Assembly: GCA_963969395.1 (NCBI GenBank)
Contig: OZ017797.1
Span: forward strand, 37,634,001 to 37,698,000
Direction: 5' to 3'
Length of the DNA stretch: 64,000 nt
Source: Pseudoscleropodium purum
Taxonomy: Eukaryota; Streptophyta; Bryopsida; Hypnales; Brachytheciaceae
Shown: piece after piece, positions 23,611 to 34,600 of the stretch
Layout of the letters: the number at the start of each line of letters is the position of its first letter
How positions within the stretch are numbered: the stretch's first letter is position 1
Made by a program: the position numbers and the translations under genes
The notes under the pieces: model-generated
The model's input: the letters and a program-made list of their open reading frames with translations, nothing else
Database searches by the model: none
Told to the model about the DNA's origin: nothing

Positions 23611-25137
23611 ATGTGGAGATCAGTGCCAGGGCGTGGAGGCGGATCGAAATTGGACTCTCTCGACAACGATGACGCCGCAATCGCGAAGACGAAGCCCTTA
23701 CGAGCAAGCGCGAGCGACCAGGACGCCGTATGGATTCGCAAGGGCTACGTGGTGGCGATCGCGGCGCTACTCTCTCTCTTCCTTCTCTCGGGCTTCCTCA
23801 CGGCGCACTCCACCAAACTCACCACCATCACCAACCCCACAGTCTTAAGCTACCTCCGCACCTTTAACGCTGAGGATTCCTCCCCAATGGAAGAAGATCC
23901 CGACCTGGAGGATTCACGTCCCACAGATCTCGACACGGAATTGCAACCCGAGTTACAGGCAGAAATTTACCCACGAAGTACCAGCCGCGAGGGCTGCAAC
24001 GAACGCGACGCAACCCTAAAGGTGTTCATGTACGATTTGCCTCCCCAATTTCACTATGGAATGATAGACAAGTCGCAGCAATCTTGGCCGCGGAACGTGA
24101 GCGCCCTGCCGCGCTACCCCGGGGGTTTATACCAACAACACAGCCCCGAGTATTGGCTCGTCTCCGATCTCCTAACCTCCGACATGCCGGATCGCACTAG
24201 CCCCTGCACTGCGTACCGCGTCCGCGACTGGCAAACCGCGGACATCCTCCTCATCCCTTTCTTCGCATCCCTAAGCTACAACAAATTCTCGCGAAAGGGC
24301 AGCATGGATTTGAACCAGGAGCTTCAAAGGTCGCTTCTCGCCTTTCTGAACTCACAGCCCGCGTGGCGAGCCCGCGCGGAGGATCACGTGCTCGTCATCC
24401 ACCACCCAAACAGCATGGCGTTGATGCGTGCCCACTTCCGCTCCGGGATTTTCATCGTGGCGGATTTCGGCCGTTACGGCTCCGAAGGCAAAGACATCGT
24501 GGCTCCCTACAAGCACGTCATCCCCACTTTCGAATCTGACTCCGTCTCCTCCGACTCCTTCCACGAGCGACCCACATTACTCTTCTTCCAGGGCGCAATT
24601 GTGCGAAAACAAGGCGGGATAATTCGCAAACAGCTTCACACGCTTTTGTCTCCCGAACCGGACGTCATCTTCTCCACCGGCGCCACCACGAGCGCGGGCA
24701 TTCGTAGCGCAACCATGGGAATGCGAAGCTCCAAATTCTGTCTTCATCTCGCGGGCGACACGCCCTCTTCGAATCGTCTGTTTGATGCGATCGCCAGCCA
24801 TTGCGTGCCCCTCGTGGTGAGCGACGAGATTGAGCTTCCTTTCGAGGATGTTCTGGATTACAGCGAGTTCTGCTTGTTCGTGGATTCCGGGGATGCGTTG
24901 CGGGAGGGTTTTTTGTTGGAGTTTCTGAGGGGGTTTGAGGAGGAGCGGTGGGGGAGGATGCATCGCAGGTTGCAGGAGGTGGCGAGCATTTTTGAGTGGC
25001 AGTATCCGAGTGAGAGAGGGGATGCGGTGCATATGACGTGGGAGGCGGTGGGGAGAAAGGTACCGGGGTTGCGGCTGGCCCGGCATAAGGGTAGGCGGTA
25101 TGAGCGGGCACGGGTCGGGGTGGGTCGGGGAATGTGA
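23611..25137 (+). CDS. GT47 exostosin-family glycosyltransferase (ARAD-like)
   Basis: The gene is a single frame of 508 residues from ATG 23611. Residues 1-44 are a short basic cytosolic tail. Residues 45-63 (around VVAIAALLSLFLLSGFL) form one signal-anchor, giving a type II protein with its catalytic part in the Golgi lumen. An acidic stem follows to about 130. The exostosin domain starts at KVFMYDLPPQFHYGM (137 onward) and includes an NVS sequon and ILLIPFFASLSYNKFS. It ends with the GT47 sugar-nucleotide signature DTPSSNRLFDAIASHCVP (383-400) and SDEIELPFEDVLDYSEF (404-420). This form of the signature is typical of the plant subgroup containing ARAD1 and relatives, which act on pectic arabinan or related wall glycans. 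The donor and acceptor of this protein are not evident. The frame is GC-rich against an AT-rich setting and no intron is seen. Confidence 0.93.
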   Translation: MWRSVPGRGGGSKLDSLDNDDAAIAKTKPLRASASDQDAVWIRKGYVVAIAALLSLFLLSGFLTAHSTKLTTITNPTVLSYLRTFNAEDSSPMEEDPDLEDSRPTDLDTELQPELQAEIYPRSTSREGCNERDATLKVFMYDLPPQFHYGMIDKSQQSWPRNVSALPRYPGGLYQQHSPEYWLVSDLLTSDMPDRTSPCTAYRVRDWQTADILLIPFFASLSYNKFSRKGSMDLNQELQRSLLAFLNSQPAWRARAEDHVLVIHHPNSMALMRAHFRSGIFIVADFGRYGSEGKDIVAPYKHVIPTFESDSVSSDSFHERPTLLFFQGAIVRKQGGIIRKQLHTLLSPEPDVIFSTGATTSAGIRSATMGMRSSKFCLHLAGDTPSSNRLFDAIASHCVPLVVSDEIELPFEDVLDYSEFCLFVDSGDALREGFLLEFLRGFEEERWGRMHRRLQEVASIFEWQYPSERGDAVHMTWEAVGRKVPGLRLARHKGRRYERARVGVGRGM

Positions 25138-25440
25138 ATACCCTGGGGAGGGGGGACCCGGCCCATTGGGTGCAGAAGCATCGACAACATGGAGTCCTTT
25201 TAAAAGCAATCAACAAGAGATGGTTTCCCCATGTTTTATACTGCAGATACTTGGGTCCAAGCACTCTGGTTCAATTTTTCCTGTTAATTAGTGTGCATTG
25301 GAGCCTGATACTAGTTTATCCTGTAGGAAAGATTTAGGTCAACTCTGAGAGAATTTCATTAGCTACATACAATCTGCTGTAGGATGAAAGGAACATCATA
25401 TTGTAGTGGTAGTACTGGTTTTAGTAATGGTAGCACTGGT

Positions 25441-25477
25441 TTTAGGGTTTTAGGGTTAGGGTTTAGGGTTTAGGGTG
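25441..25477 (+). repeat. Interstitial telomere-type tract
   Basis: About five TTTAGGG-like units stand in a row, two of them off by one base (TTTTAGGG and TTAGGG). They are preceded by two copies of a GTAGCACTGGTTTTAG-like word. TTTAGGG is the usual plant telomere unit. The tract is 300 bases downstream of the GT47 stop, so it could be a scar of break repair or a telo-box cluster. Confidence 0.85.
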
Positions 25478-25893
25478 GGCAATTGCAACCAGGAGTAGAG
25501 ACTTGGTTTCAAGATTCCTGCACTCATTGTTGATATCATTAGGTTCAGATCAAAGGGCACTGAAGCAATATGTAAATAAATTTGATCATGGCACTCAACA
25601 CTACTTATTTGAGTGTTGATGCACTATCCTACCAAAATCTACACTGCTTTTCTGCCTTACAAAACTTCCCTTTGTACAGAATTCTATGGCACAGTTTATG
25701 TTTCAGTGTGGAGAGACATGATGACCTTTGTGAGCAGATCAGTTGTGAAGCAACAGAAAGCCTGGATCCCAAATTTTCAGAGCTAGGATTGCAGCAAGTA
25801 CCTTAGGTACTGGCTTAGAGGCATGAGAAATGTGGCAGTTTCACAAATCTGACTGTTGTACATGCAATGTACTTTCCATGTTTGTGTAAGGTA

Positions 25894-26208
25894 AGGTAGG
25901 AGGTTCATAAAGTGCCCATTTACAACACTGAGAGCTGAAAATTGATTTGGGGGAGATTAAACTTCTTGAAATGGAATTGGAGTCTAACCCAAGTTGTTTC
26001 ATATTTTTTGGAGCTTCATGGAATTAGTTGTGGGTTTTTGAAGTTGAAACACAACGGTCACTAGAAGTGTCCACCTCCTAAAATGCACACTGTTTGTACA
26101 TTGTTGGTGCAATGAGAAAGCAAATAGTTTACAAATAGTTTACAAATAGTGTACGAATAGTGTACATGGACGTTTTTAGAACTTGAGTGCTTTACAGACC
26201 TCCTACCT
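25894..26208. mobile_element. MITE, family A, copy A3
   Basis: Starts TA|AGGTAGGAGGTTCATAAAG and ends CAGACCTCCTACCT, followed by CA where the other copies have TA. It is the best preserved copy, with GTTGTTTCATATTTTTTGGA, ACGGTCACTAGAAGTGTCC and CACCTCCTAAAATGCACA in order. It carries an internal 11-bp tandem repeat (26122-26165). Confidence 0.85.
26122..26165. repeat. 11-bp tandem repeat, four units, inside A3
   Basis: Four units of AAATAGTTTAC or its variants (AAATAGTGTAC, GAATAGTGTAC) follow each other without gaps. Other family A copies have a single unit at this place, so this is a local expansion. Confidence 0.9.
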
Positions 26209-26495
26209 CAGGGTTAAATTTGTTTTTATATTTTGTTGCCAGTTTTGTATTGTTTTCAAAAAAGACTGATGGTGTAAATTTAGAACCAAAGACATGAGTG
26301 CAGCTAGTCTAGTTCGTGCAGATGGACCAGCCTGGGTGCAGTTGTGTTAATCTCAAGCTTCCATGCCAAAGTTGGGAGGTCTATGCGTGTGAAGAAAGTA
26401 CAGTACACTTAGAAAAGATCATCTCCAGTTTTGTAAGGTACGTGGAAACTTTAGAGGTGACAGACCTTCTGATTCCCACTCTACAATTAGCAGTT

Positions 26496-26624
26496 TTGTT
26501 TCCAAACAATTTGCAGCTTTGTTTCGTAACGATTTGCAGGTTTGTTTCCAAACAATTTGCAGCTTTGTTTTGAAACGATTTGCAGGTTTGTATCCAAACC
26601 ATTTGTAGGTTTGTTTTCAAATTG
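26496..26624. repeat. 23-bp minisatellite, about 5.6 units
   Basis: The unit TTGTTTCCAAACAATTTGCA(G)CT is repeated with alternation. Odd units carry TTTCCAAACAA and even units carry TTTCGTAACG or TTTTGAAACG, so the real period may be a 46-bp dimer. A stop-free frame crosses it because 23 is not a multiple of three and the units lack stops in several phases. I do not think it codes. Confidence 0.9.
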
Positions 26625-26776
26625 AGTACGTAAACCACTCCCGAGAAATTCCCCATTCATTTCTTAGGAGGCTTCTACAGCGTACTGCCTGATTGCGCTG
26701 GTTTTCTTGTGTAATTGAGCTTTACAAATTACTCATCTGACTTCAATTTCTCATTTTTCTGCTCGTGATTTATGTC

Positions 26777-26891
26777 GGGCAATGGCTCCTTGTTGTCTAG
26801 TGTTTTGGGAAATAATGGGCCTCCTCGTTGGGCTCCACTTTCCTCGTGAGCCCATTATTTCCCAAAACACCCTCCTCCTCGGGCATTGCCC
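26777..26891. ncRNA. Hairpin of 115 nt with a 21-bp perfect stem
   Basis: Bases 26800-26820 and 26850-26870 are exact inverted copies of 21 bases. The stem continues outward after an imperfect stretch to GGGCAATG (26777-26784) facing CATTGCCC (26884-26891). The loop is 29 bases. The shape resembles a plant miRNA precursor, but a small foldback transposon would look the same. Transcription is not shown by the sequence. Confidence 0.45.
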
Positions 26892-28140
26892 TTTACAAAA
26901 TGACTCATTCTAGCTTCTTCCCCCAACGTACTATGTTCAATTTTGGAATGCAGTTAAATGAAATCATCTTATGAAGGCTAAGTATATATCTAAGCAAGCT
27001 TTGACTCAGACTGCTGTTTCTTCAAGCAATCTCTCGGAAGCACACTTGAATTCCAGTATGACCAGGCCCATGCGGTGAGGATTTGTGCAATACTTAGGAG
27101 AGAAATTGATTCCATGCAATTTTTCACAATCTAAAGTAAAATTAATGCATGGCTTTCAGAAAACTATTGCCTAGAAGTACACCGAATCACCAGTAAGGAT
27201 TGGCAATAGAAACATTAGAAGACTTTTAGCTGCATTAGAGGGCTGCAAGTTCCTGGAGGTTTTTAGATCCTAGGAACTCATTGCACCTGCTACTTGATGT
27301 GGTACAACAGCTACCAAGGGAAGAGCGATGGGAACGGCCTTGAAACGGCCCTCCCAACTCCCTCCAAACCCTCTAATGGATTGAATCCAATGTTCATGCT
27401 CATTGATCTTGGTGGTATTAGTTTAAGTGACATTAGCAACATCATTGTAGACATTGTAAAATTTGTAAATTTTTTTTTAATTGCTTCCATTAGGTATAAT
27501 ATAGTGGGGACTACTTTTTTCTTTTTCTATTCTTATTTTTGGCTCAATTGAATCTTGGTATCAAGAGGATGACTATCTAAAAGCGTCATCAAGAGCATCA
27601 TTCTAAGGTTTTTAGAGAATTCAATTGGTTGACAAATGTTTACTTTTTGAGAACTACTACTTTCTATCACAACATGGAACTCTCTTTCATTCTATAAGGT
27701 AGCTGACCTCTTTCCAACCACTTAAGCAATTACACATATTTGGAGAATGGGTTTCTTGAGTACAAAAAGTTTACCATGTACAAAAATAGAGTTTGGATGG
27801 ATTCCATAATTTTTCAAAATTTTAGTTCTCAAAACATAATTACTATGAATTTTTTAGTTGAAGATGGTGTTCTTCCTACATTGGTAATATAGACCTTCTT
27901 TTCAACCAAGGGCTCATTGCAATATTGAGGGTCTTCTTAGCCAATCATAATGTGTCACAATTGTGTTGGAAATCACACCATAATTAATGATTGCTCATTG
28001 CTTTTGCATGGAAAGAAAATCATTTGTGAAGAAGAAGTCAACTCCCATAAATCTATTATCTTACTGAAATTGTGTTTTATGTGAATGTGACATTTTACAC
28101 TTTTGACTACAAAGATGTAAAAGGGAGCTATTGGAGCAAC
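26892..28140. repeat. Spacer containing the second copy of a dispersed repeat
   Basis: The part 27700-28040 is the diverged partner of 16505-16860, with TTTCCAACCACTTAAG, AAAATAGAGTTTGGA and TTGCAATATTGAG in order. It starts near TA|AGGTAGCTGACC, so it may carry a family-A-like end. The remainder shows no gene. Confidence 0.55.
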
Positions 28141-28141
28141 T

Positions 28142-28442
28142 CATTAGAAGAGTTTTGGGGGGTGTAGAAGCTTGTTTTGGGCATGTTCCCTCATTGTTGT
28201 TCCTCGTAGCGAGGGGAACAACCCACTGTCAAAAAATAAAATTTTATAAAAAAATAAAATAAAATTTAGTCTCCAAATGCAAAAAAATAATATTTTAATT
28301 TTAAAAATAAAAAAATAAAAAGAATTTGGTCAATGACATGGTAGGGGCTCAACCATGTCAAACCGTTGCACCAAACTTGTTTCTTGCATTCGTAGGCTGT
28401 GATAACTTGCAAGCATCCATAGACCCCAAAAATCATCTAATG
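28142..28442 (-). mobile_element. TIR element R, copy 2
   Basis: It is bounded by CATTAGAAGAGTTTTGGGG and CCCCAAAAATCATCTAATG, inverted relative to R copy 1. Shared body blocks include TGTGATAACTTGCAAGCATC and the GGGGAAC region. A poly-A/AT stretch in the middle is about 40 bases longer than in copy 1. It abuts MITE A4. Confidence 0.75.
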
Positions 28443-28443
28443 A

Positions 28444-29101
28444 AAGTAGGAGGTCTATAAAGCACTTAGGCTCTACAAGCGTCCACATCTTACTTGAAAT
28501 GTACACTACTTGAACATTTTGCTTTCTCAATGCACCAACACTTTATAAATAGTGTACATTTCAAGAGGTGGTTGCTTTTAGTGACCATTGCATTTCAACT
28601 TCAAAAATTCATAACTAAGGGGCACTTTATACATGGGCCGACCAAGTCGAGAGGCCGTAGGAGTTCATGGCTAAACTTTGGGCAAGAGTCCAAAGTCCAA
28701 AGAGATGGGCAATAAATGGTAAAGTTCGACAGACTCTCAATCAAAGTTTGGGTCGCCACAAACTTCGGTTGAGAGTTCGTCGCAAGGCCATCGCCACGTA
28801 GGGATTGGGTTGCGATGTAGGCAGTTTTGAGGGCAACAGACTTTGGATCGTGTTGCCTTGTGTGAAGGATCAAGAAGCCAAAGTCGGAGTTTTTTGAAAG
28901 CTCTCTCGACCCTTCGGCCCATGTCTGAAGTGGCCTTGATTTCATGAGGTTCCCCAAAACATGAAACAACTTGATTTAGATGCCAATTCTAGATGCCAAT
29001 TCCATTTGTCTTTCATACAAAAAAAAAAAAAAATTCTAAAATTCTGACCTCCCCAAATTAATTTCCAGCTCATAAGTGGGTGCTTTATGACCTCGTACTT
29101 T
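28444..29101. mobile_element. MITE, family A, copy A4, split by element M
   Basis: The left end AAGTAGGAGGTCTATAAAGC and the right end GCTTTATGACCTCGTACTT are inverted copies with a few changes. Removing 28620-28935 restores the normal family order, from CTTCAAAAATTCATAACTAA to CATGAGGTTCCCCAAAACATG. A run of 15 A near 29019 has grown inside the right part. Confidence 0.8.
28620..28935. mobile_element. GC-richer TIR element M, nested in A4
   Basis: The left end GGGCACTTTATACATGGGCC, followed by GACCAAGTCGAGAGG, faces a right end whose complement reads GGCCACTTCAGACATGGGCC, then GAAGGGTCGAGAG. This gives a TIR of about 35 bases with some mismatches. Its composition is higher in GC than the host element. 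No target duplication is visible, and frames on either strand (28601-28969, 28737-28922) have no recognisable domain. Confidence 0.75.
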
Positions 29102-29839
29102 TGGAAGTCTTGCAATGGGGAGGTAAGATAACACATGCCTTGGGGAGTGGATCAGGACGAAGTCCTGCCATGATGTTCTTTGGAAAGTGTTGTTCTGTGC
29201 CTGAGTAACCATTTGGCACTGACGTCTGGCACCCAACTTGTACGAGCGTGCATGGTTGCAACATCTGGCTCAACTTTTCTACTTTTCCAAAATATTTCAT
29301 GCAAAATTTTGCAGAAGTAAATTTGTTGAGTATTCTTCCATCAAGGCAATAAAAAAAAAAAAAAGGTGGCTTGTGCATGTGGGCTGAGGATGCAGAAGTT
29401 TTGCATAAAATTGTGTTGAAGGTAAACATGCCTATTACCAACTAGATTTGCTATCTAGTTAATAGTTATGTATCTTGGAGAAGATATTTGTCAACTTGTA
29501 TATTTTGCAGAGATTGAGAAGTTTGAGAGAAACCATTTGCAAGTAGAATCAAGATAATCAAGAATCACTTTTGATAAGAAGTGAAATTTTGATAAGAACT
29601 AAAATTTTGGTAAAGTATAGGTAGACCCTATGCTAACACTGCAAACTAATGTGTCCCCTTCTCAAGTGCATTGTCATGATGCTACTTAAAAGATTGCTAA
29701 GATTGTTGTAATGGGTGAATAAATGATTTAAATGAGAGGATCCAATATGTATTGGAATTAGATTAGTAACAACATCAAGTTGTTCTACTCACACCTAAAT
29801 GAGATTGAAACAAGTAATTGAGGATTCTTACTATGATTG

Positions 29840-30870
29840 AATTGTCGATTTTTTTGTTGGATGTTATTGGAAGTTCAAAGGGGATTCTAGATTATCTTCT
29901 TCTACATTTGAATGAATAAATTAACTATAAATTTTCAAAGTGTTGAAAATAGGTGTTCTCAAAAAGCACCTTTGGACTCTCATGAATAGAAGTTGTAAAT
30001 TTTAAGCAAGAATTTTTAGAGGCTAGGGTTTTGAAAAAGGTGACAATTTAGTGGGTTCATCAAGAATTTTTTGGATCAAAATCCACTCCCAAACTACCAT
30101 TTTTAGTGCAAAGAAAAAAATTAGAATTAAAAAAATATTTTTGATATCTTATCATATAATCTTATATTTGGCTACTAAAATAAAGCTTGATAATTTTTTT
30201 AAAGCATTATTTGCAAGATTATTGCAAGAGTATAGTATTTGAAGTAAAAAATATATATTTATTTGTACCTTCCTGAACAAAGTCAATAAATTTTGAATCA
30301 TCTTTGTTAAACACTTTATACTAGGGTGAGTTTGAGAATTAAAAGAAAAAAACACCCAAGGAGTCACATGCACTTTTTAAATTTTTATAACATTTTTGTA
30401 ATTTGGATAGGTACAATACCAATTTTGACAATATACAAGAAATTTTCAAGAAATTTCCAAGAGATTTGCTATAAAATCACTTTTCCTTCATTAAATTTTT
30501 TACAAGCTTATAAATAGACTAATTTTTAAATTTGAAACCAAGCAATTGATTGAATGATTTAGTCCATGCACCATTTGAAAAAAGAAACCTCAATTGGAAT
30601 GAATAATTAACAAGCAACAAATTTAGCATATATGATCATTTTGTGAAGATTCATTAAAATTCTAAATCCACAAAATAGGATATACAATATGAGGCAAAGC
30701 CTCGCAAAGCTTCATAATGAAGACTTTGATTAATGTGAAAAAGAGGGAAATATGAAAAGGATTGATAAATCTAGTAACCTCTATCAATTTATGTTAAGAA
30801 GGCATGTGGGAAGAAAAGAGGTATTGCAAAGAACTTGTGATGATTCTAGTAACCAACGAAACTTTTTATA
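29840..30870 (+). repeat. Direct repeat of about 1 kb, left copy
   Basis: It aligns in order with 36470-37460. Shared blocks include GATTATCTT, AAACTATAAATTTTCAAAGT(G/A)TTGA, AAGAATTTTTAG, ATTTGTACCTTCC or TTTTCACCCTCC with AACAAAGTCAA, GGCAATATACAAGAAA or GACAATATACAAGAAAT, and GAGGTATTGCAAAGAAC. Divergence is large, with many small indels. The two copies flank the six-exon gene at 31613-35043 and point the same way. Confidence 0.75.
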
Positions 30871-31439
30871 CATAGATGACAAATCTTAGGATGTGGTTCT
30901 TTTTCAGTTCTTATCCTAGCTAAGTGCATGAATTGTCCTTGATTCTTGAGTAAAACAATAAATTACATTGCAATATCTAACCTATAAACAATGATGAGGA
31001 TGTTTTTTGATTGATGAATGACAAAGAATCTCTCCATGCACGATATTAGGGCAATTATTTGTCCTCCAAACTTTCAGTAGAAAAGAAAGATCATCTATAG
31101 TAGTTTCAATTGACTTCCAATGAGTGCTTTTGTAGTTTTTTAAGCCAACAATTTACACTGTATGAAAACATATGATTTTTGCGGTGACCAACATGTCATT
31201 TAAGGGATAAAGAAACCTTTCAGATAAAAAATTGAAGTATTTGATTGTGGGAGTGGTTACTCCAAAAAAAACTTCAAGTTGGAGCCCAAAGAAATGGAGT
31301 GTTTTTGATTGGACTGAACTTTGAGTTGGTACCATAGCTATCTTCCAACCACATAACGATTCTATAATTCATTGCGGCTGTGGTCCAAAATTGGCAAGAA
31401 AAGCCTCCCATTCTCTCAACGTAACTGCCTCTCCGAAAA

Positions 31440-31612
31440 GTGAAGAAATCCGAAGTGGGTAACAGACGTGGCCACTCTCACACTCCCTTCGCATTCCTCA
31501 CCACCATGGCGACCCCACCTGGCAATCTCATCTCCAGAATTCCTCAAGCCTTTCAATCGTCTCTCCCACTCTCACTCCAATTTCCAAATCACTGGTCGAA
31601 TTGCAACAAAAA
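31440..31612 (+). promoter_or_regulatory. Leader with an alternative ATG in another frame
   Basis: ATG 31506 lies in a strong context and opens a frame starting MATPPGNLISRIPQAFQ, which itself looks like a transit peptide but ends at 31745 without reaching the splice donor frame. Either it is an overlapping uORF, or a small indel or unseen splice links it to the main frame. The GC rise starts at about 31.37 kb, so the promoter is probably just upstream. Confidence 0.4.
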
Positions 31613-34600
31613 ATGGTGCTTCTCCTCGCAAGGGCGAGATTGGGCACCATTGCAATCCCTTCCCATTCACAGAGGATTGTGCCTTCACGACGATGCGGCA
31701 TCTCTTCTTTCACGAACTTTACTGCACCCGCACCCTTGCGCTTGACGTCAACCACGTTTCCCGTTCGGTTTCAAACGAACTACGCAGCAGTGCTTTCTTG
31801 TAAGGCTCAGAAACAAGAGGAGGAAGCGAAAGCGGAAGAGGCTGCGATGGTTTCGGAAGACTCACAAGGTGAGCATGTCGCTAGCTGGGATGGCCATTTC
31901 GGGTGTTGACTTGGGTATGAGTTCGCCAATTTTAGGGTTACCAATCAGTAGGGTCAATTGACAGAAGAGTTTGTAGCATTGAAGTCGGGGTGTCATTGAA
32001 GTTCATGCAGGAAAAAAATAATGTAGGGTGTCGTTCTTCAATTTGATTTCTTTTGTCAATTCTGGTTCTTCCACTTGTCGAATTTCAGCTGCAAACAATG
32101 ACACATTTTTTGGTCTTTGGGATTGTACTGTGGAGAATTTCGAGCCCTAGTGATTATGTGGATTTATGGAAACACGAATGGTTCAATTGGAGTTAGTAGT
32201 ACACCTCATGGCCATCTGAATTCAACGTACTCTCAAAAATGGACAGGATTTACATGTCAAAGCTCAGGATAATTTAGGTGAATTCTGTTTTATACAGCAT
32301 AATGACGTTCTTGTTTGCGTTGTTTGACTTTGTTTGACATTGTTTGACATTGAAATAATGCTTGTGTTCCGTTTTAGCGGGTTTTGGAGCGAAGTAGGGT
32401 TGGGTGACGGTAAGAAAGTGTTGTTAGTGTTACTTTGTTGGATTTTTGTGAGGAAACGATGGTACTGTACTGAGATGGCAATCAATATGGTGGTGGTGGT
32501 GGGTAGACATTCTGCTGCAAGGGTGGCCCAAGGTGGCGTTGTACCTGTTCGCTCTGGGGCTCCTGCTTGGCCCGCCTTTGGATGGCATACACTCACGCGT
32601 CCAGCTGCAAATCTATGACCGCGGCGCTGTGGACATTGCTGGCCTTCACACGAACATTTGGGTAAACACTGCTCTCTTCTGTCCCATTGTCAGTAGAAAT
32701 AGGTTTTGCTTAACGGGAACTATGTGAGGATGGCAAAGAAGGCCTTTAAGGTACTGAAACCATTCATAGCATCATTTAGCAATTGGCCAGAGTTGTCTTT
32801 GGGTTTGGTTCCTACGTATTGGTTCACATGCTCAAAGTGAATAGCATTAAGTATTGGCATGAGTATTAAGTATCCAGAGTGGATGAGTTTTCGATGTGCT
32901 TCTAATGTTGGGGTTGCAATATTTTGTGGAGCAGGTGTTTCCGATGCTTGGTCTTTTCTACAGCGTTGTGGGAGTTTTGCAGCTTGTGCTTGACAAATTC
33001 TTGGCACCGAAGGGTAGCTTGCCGACTGCGGACCTGAAGAAGGTCGTGTTATCTTTTATGTAAGTCATTTTGAACTCTTTTAAGTGGTTTCTCTTATGAG
33101 AGTGATTATTTTTTTTAAAGTGGTTCTTGTCCTAATTCTCAAGAGGATTGCAGTGCACTAAGGTAGTAACACCTCAAAGCGTCATTTTTTGTACTATGCA
33201 CAATTATTATTATGAGTCTTTCATATTTTGTTGTTGGCAATTGTTGGCTAATGAAAGGAGGTTTCAATGCACAAAAGAATGCAACATTTGGAGACCATGA
33301 AGTGATAGATGTTTAAAATGGTTTCTTCAACATAGGTACATCTTGATTTTGGAGGTGTACACATAGTAATGATGGTAGTTTTAAACATGGTGCAATTTTG
33401 GGTGTACCCAATTTAATTTATTTATGAGTTTTGAATATTGCATGAATAAGTTATGACTTTTGAAGTTATTCTCATAGTGCAAGTAAACTATGAGTAGTTT
33501 TTGACTTTTCATTTATAATTCATGATCATGTTTATTGTATCTTAGATATGGGTTCTTGGGATATTCATATTGCATTCATGTCCCACCCATGGCAAATGGT
33601 TAGTACCTTCCATGTTGCATGAATGGCACATGATTTGTTGAGCTTGTCCAGAACATTAGTGACATTATTAGAAGTGAGCGCGGAGCTTTACAAAGCAAGC
33701 ATTCCATTCAACATTGAGGCGTACATACTCTTCTTTTTGGCAGAGGCCAATTGGCTTGTGTTTGAGAACACTTGGTGGGGGTTTGGGCTTGCCACGCTTG
33801 TAGGCATTGCATGCCCGCTTATTGAAGTGCCGATTAACAAGTAAGCATGTAACTTTCAATGTTTGATGACAAGTTCTAGGTGCTTTGATTACTTTTTGTA
33901 ATAATAGTCTCATCTTGACCCTTGTTTGTTTTATCACAGATTGAAGGAACTTCATGCAATGCATTTATTGTTGAATTCTAGATTTTTTTGGCTTTGATTG
34001 ATGGATGTTTTGAATAGTTGATGTCCTTTAATTCTCGTTGAGCATCCTCGAATTAGAGACTTTTCAAAACATTCTTGAATTGCATTATCATGACCTTGTG
34101 ATGGTAGTGTCAAATAAGAGTTATTGAGAGCAAAGTCATTTCAAATCAAAGTTAATAAAGTGAACACACTCTTACATGGATTTTGGATGTTTGACTATGA
34201 GTTCTAGATGTAGTGATTAATTTTCTTCATAATAGTCTCATCTTCTTTTATATTGTTGTATCACTAATCACTTTGATGGCACAGGATGTTTGGACTTTGG
34301 CACTATCCAAGAGGCAATGTGGAGATTTTTGGTGTGGTATGAAAGATCCTCAACTTTGTTTGTTCATTTCTTGTAGGGAGTGTGTTTGTATATTTCTAGA
34401 CAAACCTTCGTGACATTGAGGAGAGGACACTGTTATCATTTAAAGAAGATCTAGCAAAGGGATAGGGACTTTGAATTTGTGTGGACATCCACGGAAATGG
34501 AAATCTTGACAAGGAAAGATAAAATGACATGGATGCTTCTATTGCAATGGTTTTGTGTGTGGTCTTGACCATTTGACCATGTTGTGAGCTTATGGAGTAC

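Noticed and set aside
24577..25264. Large minus-strand frames of 199 and 210 codons
   Set aside because: They are antisense shadows of the GC-rich GT47 coding region; the proteins are Pro/Arg/His-rich without a domain.
28601..28969. Minus-strand frame of 122 codons
   Set aside because: It coincides with the inserted TIR element M and carries no recognisable transposase or other domain.
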